NCBI GenBank assembly: GCA_963691705.1
Contig: OY829543.1
Location: 49,084,564-49,148,563, forward strand
Direction: 5' to 3'
DNA: 64,000 bases
Source: Viola odorata
Lineage: Eukaryota; Streptophyta; Magnoliopsida; Malpighiales; Violaceae
Part shown: positions 11,292 through 23,129 of the stretch, in pieces
Layout of the letters: each line of letters starts with the position of its first letter
How positions within the stretch are numbered: the first letter of the stretch is position 1
Position numbers and translations under genes: made by a program
Notes under the pieces: model-generated
What the model was told of the DNA's origin: nothing
Databases searched by the model: none
The model's input: only the letters and a program-made list of their open reading frames with translations

Positions 11292-11323
11292 CTAGAACGT
11301 CATGTAAATAACCCCAGAGGGAG
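11292..11323 (-). repeat. Right terminal inverted repeat of the MLE
   Basis: Ends CAGAGGGAG followed by TA (11324-11325) and pairs with 213-244. A second copy of the subterminal GTAGAACGTCATGTAA lies at 11255-11270. Confidence 0.75.
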
Positions 11324-11325
11324 TA

Positions 11326-11658
11326 ATTTGGAGTACTTTTATATATTAGATTAAAAAAATTATAATATATAGTTAGAAATAAACAATAATTCACTATAGA
11401 ATTATGCATAATATGTTAGAATAAAATTGGAATTGTACAATATAACAAAAAATACAACTTAAGAATTAAAAAGTATAACTCATTATTTAGTATCCGTAGG
11501 AATTCGGATTCGATTCTTTAACAATAAAATCTTATGAACCATAGTATGTTGATATTTAAAATTATTATTATGCGATCTAACTTTTAGTAACAAAAATTGT
11601 CCTGCTTGTCATTACTGATTTGTTATCTATAACATTTGTTATCTATAACATCACTAAT
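11326..11658. other. AT-rich spacer between MLE and LINE
   Basis: No coding or RNA feature seen. The LINE target site begins at 11659. Confidence 0.5.
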
Positions 11659-11888
11659 TAATGTCATTAATAGATCGTTCCAAAATACAACAAAAAACAT
11701 AGCAAAAAGAAAAGAGGAAGAATCTAATATAACACTAACCCTAGCGAACTCTAGCCACCATCCGGCTAAGATTTGCCTCTCCGGCGAGCCCACTGCTGCC
11801 GGAGACCAACCAAACACCGACACACCTACTGTGGTCGGGGTGAAACTAAACTCTTTGCCATCAATCCGGGATATCATCTACAACGAGA

Positions 11889-13376
11889 ATGGGTGAGAGG
11901 AATAGGGATCTTGGAAGGCAGCCAATCACATTCTATGTGGAAAACCTACCGAGTCATGTAGATCACTATGCATTAAGGTATTTGCTCACTCGAAGATGGA
12001 GGTTACCTCATTTTGGAAGAGTGGTGGATGTATTTATTCCCAATCGGCGGAACAAGGAGGGTAAACGCTTCGGATTTATTCATTTTGACCATGTAGACAA
12101 TAAAATTGACATGGAAATATCCCTGGATCAACAATACATTGGAGCTTCGGCAATCCGTTGTAGTATAGGGCGTCCGGGGGGCAGAAAATAAACAGAGGAC
12201 AGGAAGCACGTAAGGGAGGATCGAAACATAAACCAAAATAGAAACCCTAAATCATCCTTGGCGGCGGTGGACAAGCAAAATTCCAATTCGGCATGGGCCA
12301 AGCCACTGGCAATACTAAAACAGCCAGATTTGGGAGTAAAAGTAGGTGGACACACCGAACAACCAATCCCTCAACCCGAGACATTGGTATTGGAGCTAGA
12401 GATACCAGAATCTACTAAAGAATGGCTAAAGAGGAGTGCTATTGGGATTTTAAAGAAGATGGAGGATATTCCAGAGATTCAGGATTTAGTCATGGAGTTG
12501 GGATGGGTATGTGAAACGAGGCTATTGGGAAGTGGCCTGATTTGGCTTGAATTTGACAGGATTGAAGAGCGGGAGATAGCAATAGCGAATAACAGCCCTG
12601 AAGCAAATAGACTGTTTACCAAAGTAGTTCCATGGGAAGAGACTATGGCCAAGAGGGGGAGATTGTGCTGGATTCAGTGCATGAACATTCCTATTCAGAC
12701 GTGGGGATATCCAACCTTTGAAAAGATTGGTAATTCCTTGGGATCTTTGATAGTAGTTGATGAGACTACAATAGAGAGAAAAAGATTCGATGTAGCGCGC
12801 TTGCTGATTGCCACAGACAAGCTCCAGGTTCAAGACAAAATCAGATGTAGTGTCGAAGGAAAGGAATATGAAATTGACTGCCGTGAAGAACCGATGATTG
12901 GAGAGATAACTAATTCAGAGTGGATGAACGAAGGAAGATCAGAGTTTTCAGGATCGGAGGAGAATGTAGATCAGGATAGTGAGGAGGAAAAAGAGTACAG
13001 AGGGAGTGGAAAGGTTAATCATGATTCGGAAGTGGGTGAAGTTACACAAATACGTCAAAGTGAAGATGTAAGTAAGGTGGGGAATTCGTACCCTCTAGTG
13101 ACAATCCGTAAGAAAAAAGATAAGATCAAAAGGTTTGTGGGCACGACAGGGAGCTTGGAGACCATGCATTCGGGTGTTCACTCAGACAGTGAAGTGTTCA
13201 GAGTAACGAACTCAGAAATGATAAATATGAACAGGCTGACAGAAGTAGTGATGGTGGAGACTGACGCGTGGCAAATTGGCAGGCTACTCTCGATCACAGA
13301 CCACGCGAACGAGGATACCTTGAGGGTGTTTGACAAGGAACGCTTCAGAATGGAGGTGGCAAACATGATCTCCTAG
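11889..13376 (+). pseudogene. LINE ORF1 (RRM + DUF4283-like), one in-frame stop
   Basis: ORF1 proteins bind the LINE RNA and act as chaperones in the ribonucleoprotein. The start is ATG 11889 (MGERNRD). An RRM follows at residues about 14-96, with RNP-like ITFYVENL (RNP2) and KRFGFIHF (RNP1). An in-frame TAA at 12189-12191 breaks the frame; the same frame then continues from 12192 to TAG near 13376. The second part resembles DUF4283 of plant LINE and copia-type ORFs (GRLCWIQCMNIPIQTWGY, ARLLIATDKLQVQDKI). A charged tail follows. Without the stop the protein would be about 495 residues. ORF2 follows after about 40 bases. Confidence 0.85.
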
Positions 13377-13419
13377 GTACGTAGCAGCAGTGCGTGTTTA
13401 TAAGTCTTTAATGCAGATT

Positions 13420-16400
13420 TTATCTTGGAATTCGCGTGGGTTAGGATCCTCCCGGAAGAGGAAATTTATTAAACAGTGTTTTATTAGAGAGAATATTGGA
13501 TGTTGTTTATTACAAGAAACTAAGAAGGATGAAGTCGACGACTTCCTGATCCATTCTATGTGGGGCAGTAGTGACGCTAGATGGGTGAGTGCTCCGTCTG
13601 TGGGAAGGTCAGGAGGCCTATTAACAATATGGGATACGACGAGATTTAAGTTGGATAGAAAAGAGGTAGGAGAAAGATTTATATGGGTTGAAGGGAAATT
13701 GGTAAAGGGAGACTTTCCTTGCGTTATTCTGAATGTTTATGCGCCTAATGAGGCTCATCATCGTGAACAATTGTGGAACATCCTGGGGCAATTAATTGAA
13801 GGTAGCGATAAACCAGTTTTTGTGGCTGGAGATTTCAATGAGATTTTAAACCCATTAGATCGTTTAAATGCTGGAGGCATCACGAGGGGCATGGAATTAT
13901 TCCGTCAATGGTTGGATCAATGCCAGTTACAGGATGTAGTCTTAGAGGGTAGACGGTTCACATGGTCCAATTCAGTAAGTCGTAGCCGTATTGATAGGAT
14001 GTTGGTGCAAGCTGCTTGGTTACCTCACATTCGCGACGGCAAGCTCATAGCAATGGGGGAAAACGGATCTAATCATGCCCCTCTGAAGCTCGGTAAGGAT
14101 CGCCTGGATTGGGGGCTGAAACCTTTTAGAGACAGCAGCGTGGTGGGAGGTAAAGGGGTTCAAGGATCTTGTCAAGAAGTGGTGGACAGAGGCAGGTAAT
14201 GAATACTCTGGGGAATTCCGGGTGATAAAGAAGATGAAATTCTTAAAAAAGAAAATTCAAGTATGGAATAGAGAGGTGTTCGGCCATGTAGAGATACGCC
14301 TGAAAGGATTGCAGGATCGTTTGGAGGAGCTTGAGAAGGTAGCTGACGAAAGGGACCTCACGCATCAAGAACAGAATGAGAGGGCCTCTGTTACAGAGGA
14401 AGTGTGGGAACAACAACGTTGTGTGGATAATTTTTTGTTGCAAAAAAGCAGGGTAAGATGGAACACCAAAGGTGACAGAAATACGAAATACTTTCATGCT
14501 GCAGCGAAGAATACTAGGGCAAAAACTAATATAAAGAGAATCGTAGAAGATGGGCGGATCAGGACTGAACCAAATGACATCAAAGCAGCTGCCCGGAATT
14601 TTTATTCTAATTTCTTTAAGTTTGTAGAGTGGGATAGGCCTTCAATTATGGAATTGGGTTTTAAGCGGATAACAACAGAAGAAGCGGCTAGCCTGGAGAG
14701 GGATGTGTCGGCTTCTGAGATTCTGGAGGCAATTCGGTCATGTGATGGCATGAAGACTCCTGGACCTGATGGGTTCTCAATGAGATTTATACAGAATGCA
14801 TGGGATATAATTGGTGGTGATTTCAGCAACCTTGTCCACAGCTTTTTCAAAACTGGCAATTACCCGAAAGGTGCAAATTCGTCCTTCCTAACCTTAATCC
14901 CAAAATCCAAAACAGCAAAGAGATTTACAGAGTACAGGCCCATTAGTTTGGTTAGCAGCTACTACAAGATAGTATCTAAAATCCTTGTGAAGAGGCTCAG
15001 TGAGGTAATAACAAAGGTAGTGAGTGAGGTTCAACACGGATTTATTAGCGGGAGACAGACGCTTGACTGTGTTATGGCTGCAGGGGAAGTGGTTCATTAT
15101 TTGAAGGACACAAAGCAGCAAGGGCTTTTGTTCAAACTCGATTTCGAGAAGGCTTATGACTCGGTGGAGTGGGGGTATCTGGAGACAGTTCTGGTGCATA
15201 TGGGTTTTGGGGAGAGATGGAGAAGATGGATTATACAGTGTATTAGCACCAACAAAGTGGCGGTGCTGGTAAATGGATCCCCCACAGACCAATTTGAAGT
15301 AGGTCGTGGGTTAAGACAAGGGTGTTCGTTATCTCCTTTTCTTTTTAATATTGCAGCAGAGGGGTTGCATCAGTTATTCCTTCGAGCAGAATCGGTGGGG
15401 TTACTCCGGGGAGTGGGAAATCCGATAGCAGACTGGAGGATTAGCCATCTTCAGTTTGCGGATGACACGCTGGTGTTCATTAATAATAACGAAGAAGAAA
15501 TACACAGGGTGAAGGGGACTCTCCGTTGGTTCGAAGCTTTCTCTGGTCTCAAGGTAAATTTCCACAAAAGTACCTTAATAGGAGTAAACTTGAGTGATCA
15601 GATAGGGGGAGAGTTGGCAAGACGCGCAGGATGCAGATATGAAATCCTTCCTTTTAAATATCTTGGTTCTTATGTTGGTCTGAACCCGCGGCGTAAGACT
15701 AGTTGGCAATTTTTGATAGATCGCATAAGGAGCAAATTGGCGACTTGGAAAGGTCCTCTCCTCTCAGTGGGTGGTCGTGTGACCTTGATCAAGGCAGCTT
15801 TGTCGAGTCTTCCGATATACAACATGTCGATTTACTGTATGCCGAAAAGTGTAACGAAAAAGTGTGAAGAGATTATGAGAAGATTTTTGTGGAGTGGGAG
15901 GGACGACAAGAAAGGTATGGCAAAAGTTAGCTGGGAGGACATAAGTAGATCGCATGAGTTAGGAGGTTTGGGAATAAGTAATATCAAAATTAAGAATAGG
16001 GCTCTACTGTTTAAATGGATTTGGGAATTATTATCAGACAATGACAAGGCATGGGCTAAGATAGTGAGGAATCAGTATGGTATTCAGGCTCTAGGGGATA
16101 TTTGGGAGGTCAGAAATCAACGATTATCTCCAATTTGGCAAGGTATTGTTCGTTCCTGTGGGCATGAAGGAGACTTGTTTGAGTTCTGGTCTAGACAGGT
16201 GAACCTATCGATTGGAGACGGGAGAGGGGTTTCTTTTTGGCGAGATCCCTGGGTTGACAAAAAACCATTGTCCTTGCTTGCTCCTAGATTATTCCACTTG
16301 GCAGATAATCAACTAGGTACCATCTTGGATTATGGAGAATGGAGAGGAGAGGAATGGGTTTGGGCTGTATGGCGTCAGGAATTATTTGATTGGGAGGCGG

Positions 16401-17086
16401 ATGAATGGGAGCAGCTGAGAATGCGCCTTCATACTCCATGCCGAGATGTTACCACGGCTTCAATTCGTTGGGAACTAGATAAATCAGGGGAATACACTGT
16501 GGCGTCTTGGTGCAAGGGAATAGAAGAAATCCGATATCCGCCTCAACCTCTTCTGCATTCTTGCTGGTCAGGATTGGTCCCATACAGGGTGGAATTTTTT
16601 GCTTGGCTCATGATGCGAGACAGATTGGTCACAAGGGACTTCCTAAGGAAGAGAAACTTGATTCAAGAGGATATGATTTCTTGTCCCTTGTGTAGGGTGG
16701 CAGAAGAAAGCGTGGATCACCTATTCCTACATTGTAGGGTAGTGGGAAGAATTTGGAATCAAATTATGTCTTGGTTGGGGGTGCAGTGGTGTCCGCCGAA
16801 CACTGTGAGAGACCTTTGGGCCAATTGGCCAGGGCTGCTTCTTAAGCGTGGCAATCATGATCAGCAGAAGTGGGATATGGTGGTGTACGCAGCGACTTGG
16901 ACCATATGGAAACAACGGAACAGTGTGGTCTTCCGGCAAGAGGAGTATGAAGAGCAGCGAAGTATTAATCTCATATTCGCGAGGTGGCACTGGTGGATGA
17001 AGAGTAAAGAAGTAACTTTCCCTTACAGTTATGATACCGTTAGATCTTCATCAGAGTGGTTGAGAGGAAGCCCAGGGCTGTTTTAG
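13420..17086 (+). pseudogene. LINE ORF2: endonuclease-reverse transcriptase, frameshifted
   Basis: Encodes the enzymes of target-primed reverse transcription. The start chosen is MQILSWNSRGLG at 13420. Endonuclease motifs: WNSRG, QETKK, AGDFNE and GSNHAPL. The last is normally S-D-H, so a catalytic aspartate is replaced by asparagine. A frameshift at roughly 14120-14200 separates the endonuclease from the rest, which is read at 14222-17086. Reverse-transcriptase motifs: YRPISLVSSYYKI, FKLDFEKAYDSVEW, GLRQGCSLSPFLF, LQFADDTLVF (the FADD box, around 15450-15480) and FKYLGSYVG. A zf-RVT region follows with CPLCRVAEESVDHLFLHC. No RNase H domain was seen. The element should not be autonomous now. 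Confidence 0.9.
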
Positions 17087-17171
17087 TAGTCTAGTTTTAT
17101 TTGAGGCTCCTTTTTGTGATGTCTTGATCGGATTTTAGTTTACATGTTGTATTGATGCTCTCTTCTCTGTG

Positions 17172-17192
17172 CTGTCATGATCTTCATGACAG
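17172..17192 (+). other. 3' UTR hairpin of the LINE
   Basis: A perfect 9-bp stem CTGTCATGA / TCATGACAG with a TCT loop lies about 40 bp before the 3' A-run. In stringent LINEs a 3' stem-loop is the recognition site for the element's own reverse transcriptase. The role here is inferred. Confidence 0.6.
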
Positions 17193-17247
17193 TAGCAGTA
17201 ATAATAATTCCCTCCAATTATTAAAAAAAAAACTAATGTCATTAATA

Positions 17248-19795
17248 CTTGTATTACATCGCCTTAATAAGTTACCATTCTTTTTTTTCTAAAAAAAATG
17301 CATGGTTTTAAAAAATAAACAGGTTATTAAAAATGAAAATAAAAAACAAAAAATTATTTTGTGTTTTTTTTCAAAAAAGAAAAGAAAAACAGGAGGTGAT
17401 CCAAACATATACTCTCTTTTTTCTGAGCAAACTACCAAACAGATCTTAAGTGCTAAAATTCTGCTGTTTGAACTTTGAAGCGTTTGGCGGCACATGCGTC
17501 TACAGCAAACATATCATATGACACGTATAATGTACATCGAATGCAAGAAATCCCAGTTGCTGCACGTAACTGCCGAGACTTTGTTTTATTTTATTTGTAT
17601 AGATAGAGGTGAGATTTAAATTTAGAATTGAATTTTTATTGGTATTTTTATTATTAATTGGACAACTAATGAGTTATATGACAATTGATTTTGTTTTGTC
17701 GTTTTTCAGAGATCCATCCAACCGTATCGGTCCAACCAGCAATGGCTTGCTATTAAGATATTCCTTCCTTTTTCTTTTAAGGGGATCCGGTTAGATTTCC
17801 AACGATAAAAGAACAATGGTGGAAATAGGAGGAAACCAGACAATGTCAAGTTCTCAAAGATTCCGCGCAAAGATTTTCAGTCGTTATATCTGGCCATTAT
17901 GGTGATGGTGTTTACTGTAGTGGAAGTGAAAAAAGTCGAAGAGGCGTCCTATTGATGAAAAACAGCTCTGACCCGATACGATACAAACAACTCTTTTAAA
18001 CACTTGCAGCATCTTGAAACTATTTCTCCCACCTTTAGGGTATCAAACATTTGGTTACGGTTATAATCACCAAGATGAACAGATTGTAACTTACAATACT
18101 CGAGGAAATTCAAACGGATTAAGGAGGATGGAAGTTTATTTGGCCAGTGTTTGATCCTTTTAAACATTTTGTTTCATGTCAACAATTAATTAATAAGTAA
18201 ATTTAAAAAAAATTGATAACATGTATTAGTATAATGGTAATATGAATCCTACATAGCACAAATTACCCTACCCTATTTTGAGAGTAAAGATTTTTAAGTG
18301 CCATATTTTGGTAAAAAACTCAGGTTTTACTATTCGATAGTTTTAAATTCAACCGAAATTAATTATAGTATTAATATGTGCAATTATAGGTAAAAAACTT
18401 TTTTTTTCTTGCATATATTGATTACTATGTGAGAGTGAGAGTGAGAGCGAGAGCGAGAGCATATTCTATCAAATATTCTTTAAGACCACGAGAGTGTACA
18501 TGAATGGAAAGTGCACATACACTAGACATGACACCGATAATGATACTGCGACACGAAAAAATTAAAAATTATAAAACACTGATATGATATATATTAGTAG
18601 ATATTATATAAAAATATCATTCACCATACTAAAAATGTGAATTTCAACCATATCTCTAAATATAAATTTGAAGCTAAGTTTAGTTTTATAAATACTTTTA
18701 GCAATTATAATTTATATTGAATATCTGGTTGACGTCAATGATTGCTTAAAATTATGATCGAAAAAGTAGGACACGAGAGATGATGAGTCGGATACGTATT
18801 GTGTGAGTATCGAAAACGAATCCAACATTAAAAATGAAGTGTCTGTACTTCATAGAAAGTGACCATAGATGCAAATCATTGAATCTATTTTTTTAATAAA
18901 AATTTTGGTTATATTAATTATTATTACAATACTAGAATCAAACCTATGATTTACGACATAAAATTATTACACACTAACCAGTTAAATAACAATCTGATTT
19001 TTTATACGTACAGAAAACTTTTCAATTTGAAAGAGATGAGTCTGAAGAATTTGAAAAGTTCCTCGCAAATCTGTACTTTTGTTCAATTCTCTGCTAGATA
19101 GTTCATTTTGATTAGATTTTTTTATTGTTTCTTTTTATTCCTCTAGGTGCCCTTTTTTTTTGGTTTATTTAATTACTATTTAGCCTTAAACATTTGTGTC
19201 GTTAGTTTGTAAAATTTTATAATCACTTATAATGCAAATCCTGAGGCTAGTAATATTATCAAATATCATTAAATCAAAACATGGATTTACCTATTCTAGT
19301 AACAAAATAAAAGTACACAATTATTAATTATCATTAAAGTTTAGGTAAGAAAAAAAATATATCAAAGAAATGATATTGGTCCAAATAATAACAGATTTTA
19401 CACATCGAATAAAAAGGACCTTAAGGTTTGAGCAAAAATAAAAAATAGAAGAAAAATAAATCATTGAGGTATAAATGATAGTAGAATACTATCACAGCAA
19501 AAGATATTTAAGCTACAAAATTACAGGGAAAACGTAGCCGCATCAACCTAGGAACCAAAGAATGGTGAAAAATGGAGACATTCAATTGACAATCAAATCA
19601 AATCAAATCAAATCAAATTGACCAAAAAAGAAAAAGAAAAAGGAAAAATCAAAGATAGAATATGCATGAAGAGGTCACTGGACAATTTATACCACCAAGT
19701 ACTCCTTCAACTCCCAGTCCTAGATATGGTCCGATGACCATTCAGTGCAACCAAAGTTCTGGCCTGAGCAGCTTGTATGACATCAAATCTTCATC
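17248..19795. other. AT-rich intergenic DNA, no gene recognised
   Basis: Contains a GAGAGY microsatellite (about 18430-18461), an AATCA repeat (about 19595-19618) and several A/T runs. A 72-codon minus frame (17949-18167, LPSSLIRLNFLEYCKLQ) vaguely resembles a leucine-rich fragment, but no LRR register could be established. The 3' UTR of the BPA1-like gene probably lies at the right end. Confidence 0.5.
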
Positions 19796-22700
19796 CTACA
19801 CAGCAATTGGAGCTTCCTGCATGCATTAAACTTGAGGATTAAGATTTAACCATGAGGTTTTCAATTTGTGGAGACATTAATAATTACCATCATTGCCACC
19901 AGTATTTTGCTAATTTATTGATCACACACAACGACACAAACTCGTAAACCTTCAGAGTTCCATCGTTGCAAGAAACAGAAGTACTACCTTGGCAGTCAAA
20001 TTTGAAACAGCTGTGTTAAACTTTTCCTTAGTTTTTGTACTGGCAACCTGCCCAGCCCTTGCCATCTTACTAAAAGCACCATTTAGCCAAGCTGTTCCAT
20101 TCGTCACGTACCTGTCCACAACCAAGAGTTCAACAATTACTTCTCTTTTTCACTTCAACATCTAACTATCATCAAAGCCAGCATAAACGGCAGAAATGAC
20201 CAAGTACTTGAAGGTAATGCAGAAAGATGACATCAGACCAAACAGATTATCTTGGTTAAAAAAAAAGCTTGTGAAAATACAAACTTAATCACAAGATGGC
20301 TTAATTTCCAAAGCTGCAACTTAAATTGGTTCTTTGTAAAAAAGACATCTAGACACCAAATGCCATTTTAGATACCTATCTATTGTGGTTTATTGCAAAA
20401 TTATTATTTCTTTCTTGTTTTTGTTACATGGGAAACAGATCAGCAAAGCTAGATCCCAAGAAAAGCAACACATGAGGTATCAGCGAGAAGAGCTCAGGTC
20501 ACATTACACCAGGAGGGCAATCCCAAAACTGTACAGTAGAAACCTGACTAGAGGATCCATACAGAAGTTATCCTGTTAAAATCAAGATAAGGAATACAAT
20601 TCACACTATTACAGTAAGACTATCATGACTAAGGCTTTCTTTACACGTGAAATTATACCTTTGACCAAATGGGACCCTTCAGGTCTTGTCATAATATAGT
20701 TATTTAAAAAAAATCATGGAATTGAAATAATGTTCATAAGCAACAAATTGCAAATTATGCCACAATAGGAAAACAAAACACGCCAGCATATGCCACAACA
20801 GATTAGATTACTTTTTCAAGAAACAGCACCACACTTTCAGTAAATGCAGCAGTCTTTAGCAGCAGAATTCTAGAATTATTGAAAGAGGTCCTTGAGTAGC
20901 CATTACCAAAAGTAACTAGAAACAAAGAAGTCACTGTGGTTGTGCTAGTGGTGAGAAATTAGGGATCTCTTAAAAGGTCAAGTGTTCAAATCAGCTTATC
21001 AAAAGAAAAAGAAAAACTATAAATGCAACTATCAGATACACCGGAAATAAATAGTGACTTTAACCAATCTTTGACATGGCTAGCAGATGTCAGAGGAATT
21101 ACTATTCTCAACAACTAGGGGAACCAAAAGCAACAATTGAAAGAAAGAGATTCCACCTGCTTGATTTGACTGCTGATCCTGTGTCATTTATCTTCTTCTC
21201 TGCTGCAAATATTGCTGCCATTGTTTTATCTGAGACATGAAGTCTCTGATCAACAGACTTCACTCTCTCGTTAACAGCTGAAATACCAACAGTCAATTTC
21301 TCTGTAAGCCCAACTTTCCTGTCAAAGGAGATCACCTTGGCGGATGCACTAGCAGTCAAGCGATGTTTCTCATCGAATGCCTTGGCCTTATTCATTGCAT
21401 CTTGGCCAATGGCTGATCCTTTTGCCAGCACATTAGTCACCACTTCTTGAGCTTTATTGACGTAAATTTTTCCACTGCCTGGTAGGCTCGTCTTTCCCTG
21501 GTAACAGAAACAGATTATCTAAGGCCAAAAGCTTGAAGCACTGAATAATCAAGGTGTAGTAGGATAGAAAATAACCAATGTAACGTACATATACTTGACG
21601 TTCCAAATAACACATCCCATATCTAATACCACTCTTAAGGCTATACAAAGTTTTGCCAGTGCAAGAAGGAGGAAGAGTAAAATGGAAGATCAAGAATTGT
21701 CTTGAGAAACCAGGTATTTTAATTACTTTCAGACCTAAGACGACCAACACAAACAATAACCTCACACAGCTTTTACAGTGCTGGATACCAGATAACACTC
21801 AAGTATATTTTGATGCATATAGATAACTGTTCAGTAAGTCAGAATAACAGAGGTACTTTTGTGCAGCTACCTCAACATTTGATGTAATGCTTTCAGGTGG
21901 AACTACCGATACAGCATTGTCCACATTCCTGACTTCCTGCATAAATACATTTTAGGAAGATGAGAATCTGAAACAGTTCACTTCAAATGAGATTTAAGAG
22001 AGGTACTACTGTACTTGCCTGCAGCTCCCGGATAGGTCCATAATCTTCGGCAAGTGTTATACTCACTATCTGGTCTACTATAGTTGCTCCCTGCACCACA
22101 AGCACACAATTTAACTTTTTCGAGCTGTGCTTACATAATGATTGTTGACATAAAAATAGAACTTTTCATTTCATTACATTTAGAATCACCATCACATTGG
22201 TGCAGCACCAAGCACAAAACTGTGCTAATACCTTCTTTCAGTAACAAATGAAGAAACAAAACCAGGACAACAAAAAAGGAAAGAAGAAAGCATATTCAAT
22301 TTGCTATCGGTCTAAATCAAATTAAGTCTGTCCACATTGCATGTGAAGAGAAGAAAGAAACCATTTAAGTCATTTAAGCTTCACGCCACACTTGAAAAAC
22401 AATCCTCCTTCAAAATTGCTTATCATTTCCCATCACAAGAGTACTAAAAATATTCAATTCCTATGTGAAATCGCTGAAACACACCCAAAATAGTACAATG
22501 AAACAAATATAGGAAAAGAAGGGAAGGAAAAGAAAACTAACTGATAACAACAATGCAATTTCAAGCGCTTTAGGGTCTTTGAATGTGACAAATGCTGTCT
22601 TTGATTGCCCATTTTCACTGCACTCAAGGAAGAACACAAAAATTAACACAAAAAACAAACAGCTACTAGTAGCGTAGATGCTAAAGCATCAAAGAAGAAC

Positions 22701-22923
22701 GTACTGTATGATCTCAATGTGTTGGATTTCTCCAGTAAAGGAGAAGAACTCGTGGACCTCTCTTTCACTCGCTAGATCTGACAAGTTCTTCACTTGAACG
22801 GTTCTCTTATCCTACCAGAAACCAATAAAGCACATGTTTCAGCAATTACTAAAATAAACTAGGGTTTCCTATCGAAAGAGAAGAAGAGGAAGAACTGACC
22901 TGCTGCTGAATAGGTTGCTGCAT
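19796..22923 (-). CDS. BPA1-like RRM protein (binding partner of ACD11 family), 8 coding exons
   Basis: Family members bind the ceramide-1-phosphate transfer protein ACD11 and influence cell-death and defence control. Coding exons on the minus strand: 22923-22900, 22811-22705, 22617-22542, 22090-22019, 21936-21871, 21497-21157, 20111-19988, 19816-19796, giving about 276 residues; phases agree throughout. Start is MQQPIQQQ. Then comes one RRM: DKRTVQVKNLSD, EREVHEFFSFTGEI, ENGQSKTAFVTFKDPKALE, LLLSGATIVDQIVSI. The C-terminal half is the conserved plant region with QEVVTNVLAKGSAIGQDA, TASASAKVISFD and YVTNGTAWLNGAFSKMAR. The fourth intron starts GCAAGT, a GC-AG intron, because the flanking exons join in frame only there. 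The acceptor of exon 3 (TGCAG|TGAAAA) is less certain. A GAA/TTC repeat lies in the presumed 5' leader at 23008-23036. Confidence 0.9.
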
Positions 22924-23005
22924 TGTAAAGTGAAATGAGATTATGTTCCGTATGGATATGGAAACAAAGAGGAAGAACCAGAGAGAGAGAGGCGAGAGAG
23001 TCTAT

Positions 23006-23036
23006 TGAAGAAGAAGAAGAAGAAGAAGAAGAAGAA
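23006..23036. repeat. (GAA)n microsatellite in the probable 5' leader of the BPA1-like gene
   Basis: About nine GAA units. On the transcribed minus strand this is a (TTC)n pyrimidine tract about 85-110 bases upstream of the start codon, a common plant 5' UTR feature. Confidence 0.7.
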
Positions 23037-23129
23037 AGAAACAGAGCAGGCACGAAGCTGACAAAGTCAAGGTGGACTGGTTTTTCCAGGAGAGAGAGAT
23101 TTCTGTGTGGCGTGGTGGGGGTGCATAAT

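Larger units (their letters stand above)
213..11323 (+). mobile_element. Large mariner-like element (MLE), 11.1 kb, decayed, with captured gene pieces
   Basis: Seen: inverted termini starting CTCCCTCC, flanked by TA on both sides (211-212 and 11324-11325). They match over about 32 bp (213-244 against 11292-11323, about 4 mismatches) and share the core ACATGACGTT. CTCCCTCC-type ends with TA duplication are known for plant MLEs and their Stowaway MITE relatives. Inside lies a plant-type DD39D transposase (712-4806). Two hAT elements inserted later at 866-1912 and 2561-2969. The rest holds pieces resembling host genes on both strands: a bZIP zipper (5627-5704), acyl-activating-enzyme exons (7508-8134) and a DLN-motif reading frame (10420-11010). 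Removing the hATs leaves about 9.6 kb, large for the family. Inference: one gene-capturing MLE. The alternative is two unrelated elements each contributing one terminus, but no other internal terminus was found. Confidence 0.68.
11673..17233 (+). mobile_element. Full-length plant L1-type LINE, both ORFs broken
   Basis: Flanked by a perfect 14-bp target duplication TAATGTCATTAATA (11659-11672 and 17234-17247) with a short A-run at the 3' end, as expected for target-primed reverse transcription. ORF1 carries an RRM and a DUF4283-like domain. ORF2 carries an AP-type endonuclease, reverse transcriptase and a C-terminal zf-RVT knuckle. The 3' UTR has a strong hairpin (17172-17192). The exact duplication suggests a fairly recent insertion. 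Confidence 0.93.

Noticed and set aside
17949..18167. Possible disease-resistance LRR fragment
   Set aside because: Only 72 codons without a clear LRR periodicity or NB-ARC neighbour; recorded only as unrecognised.
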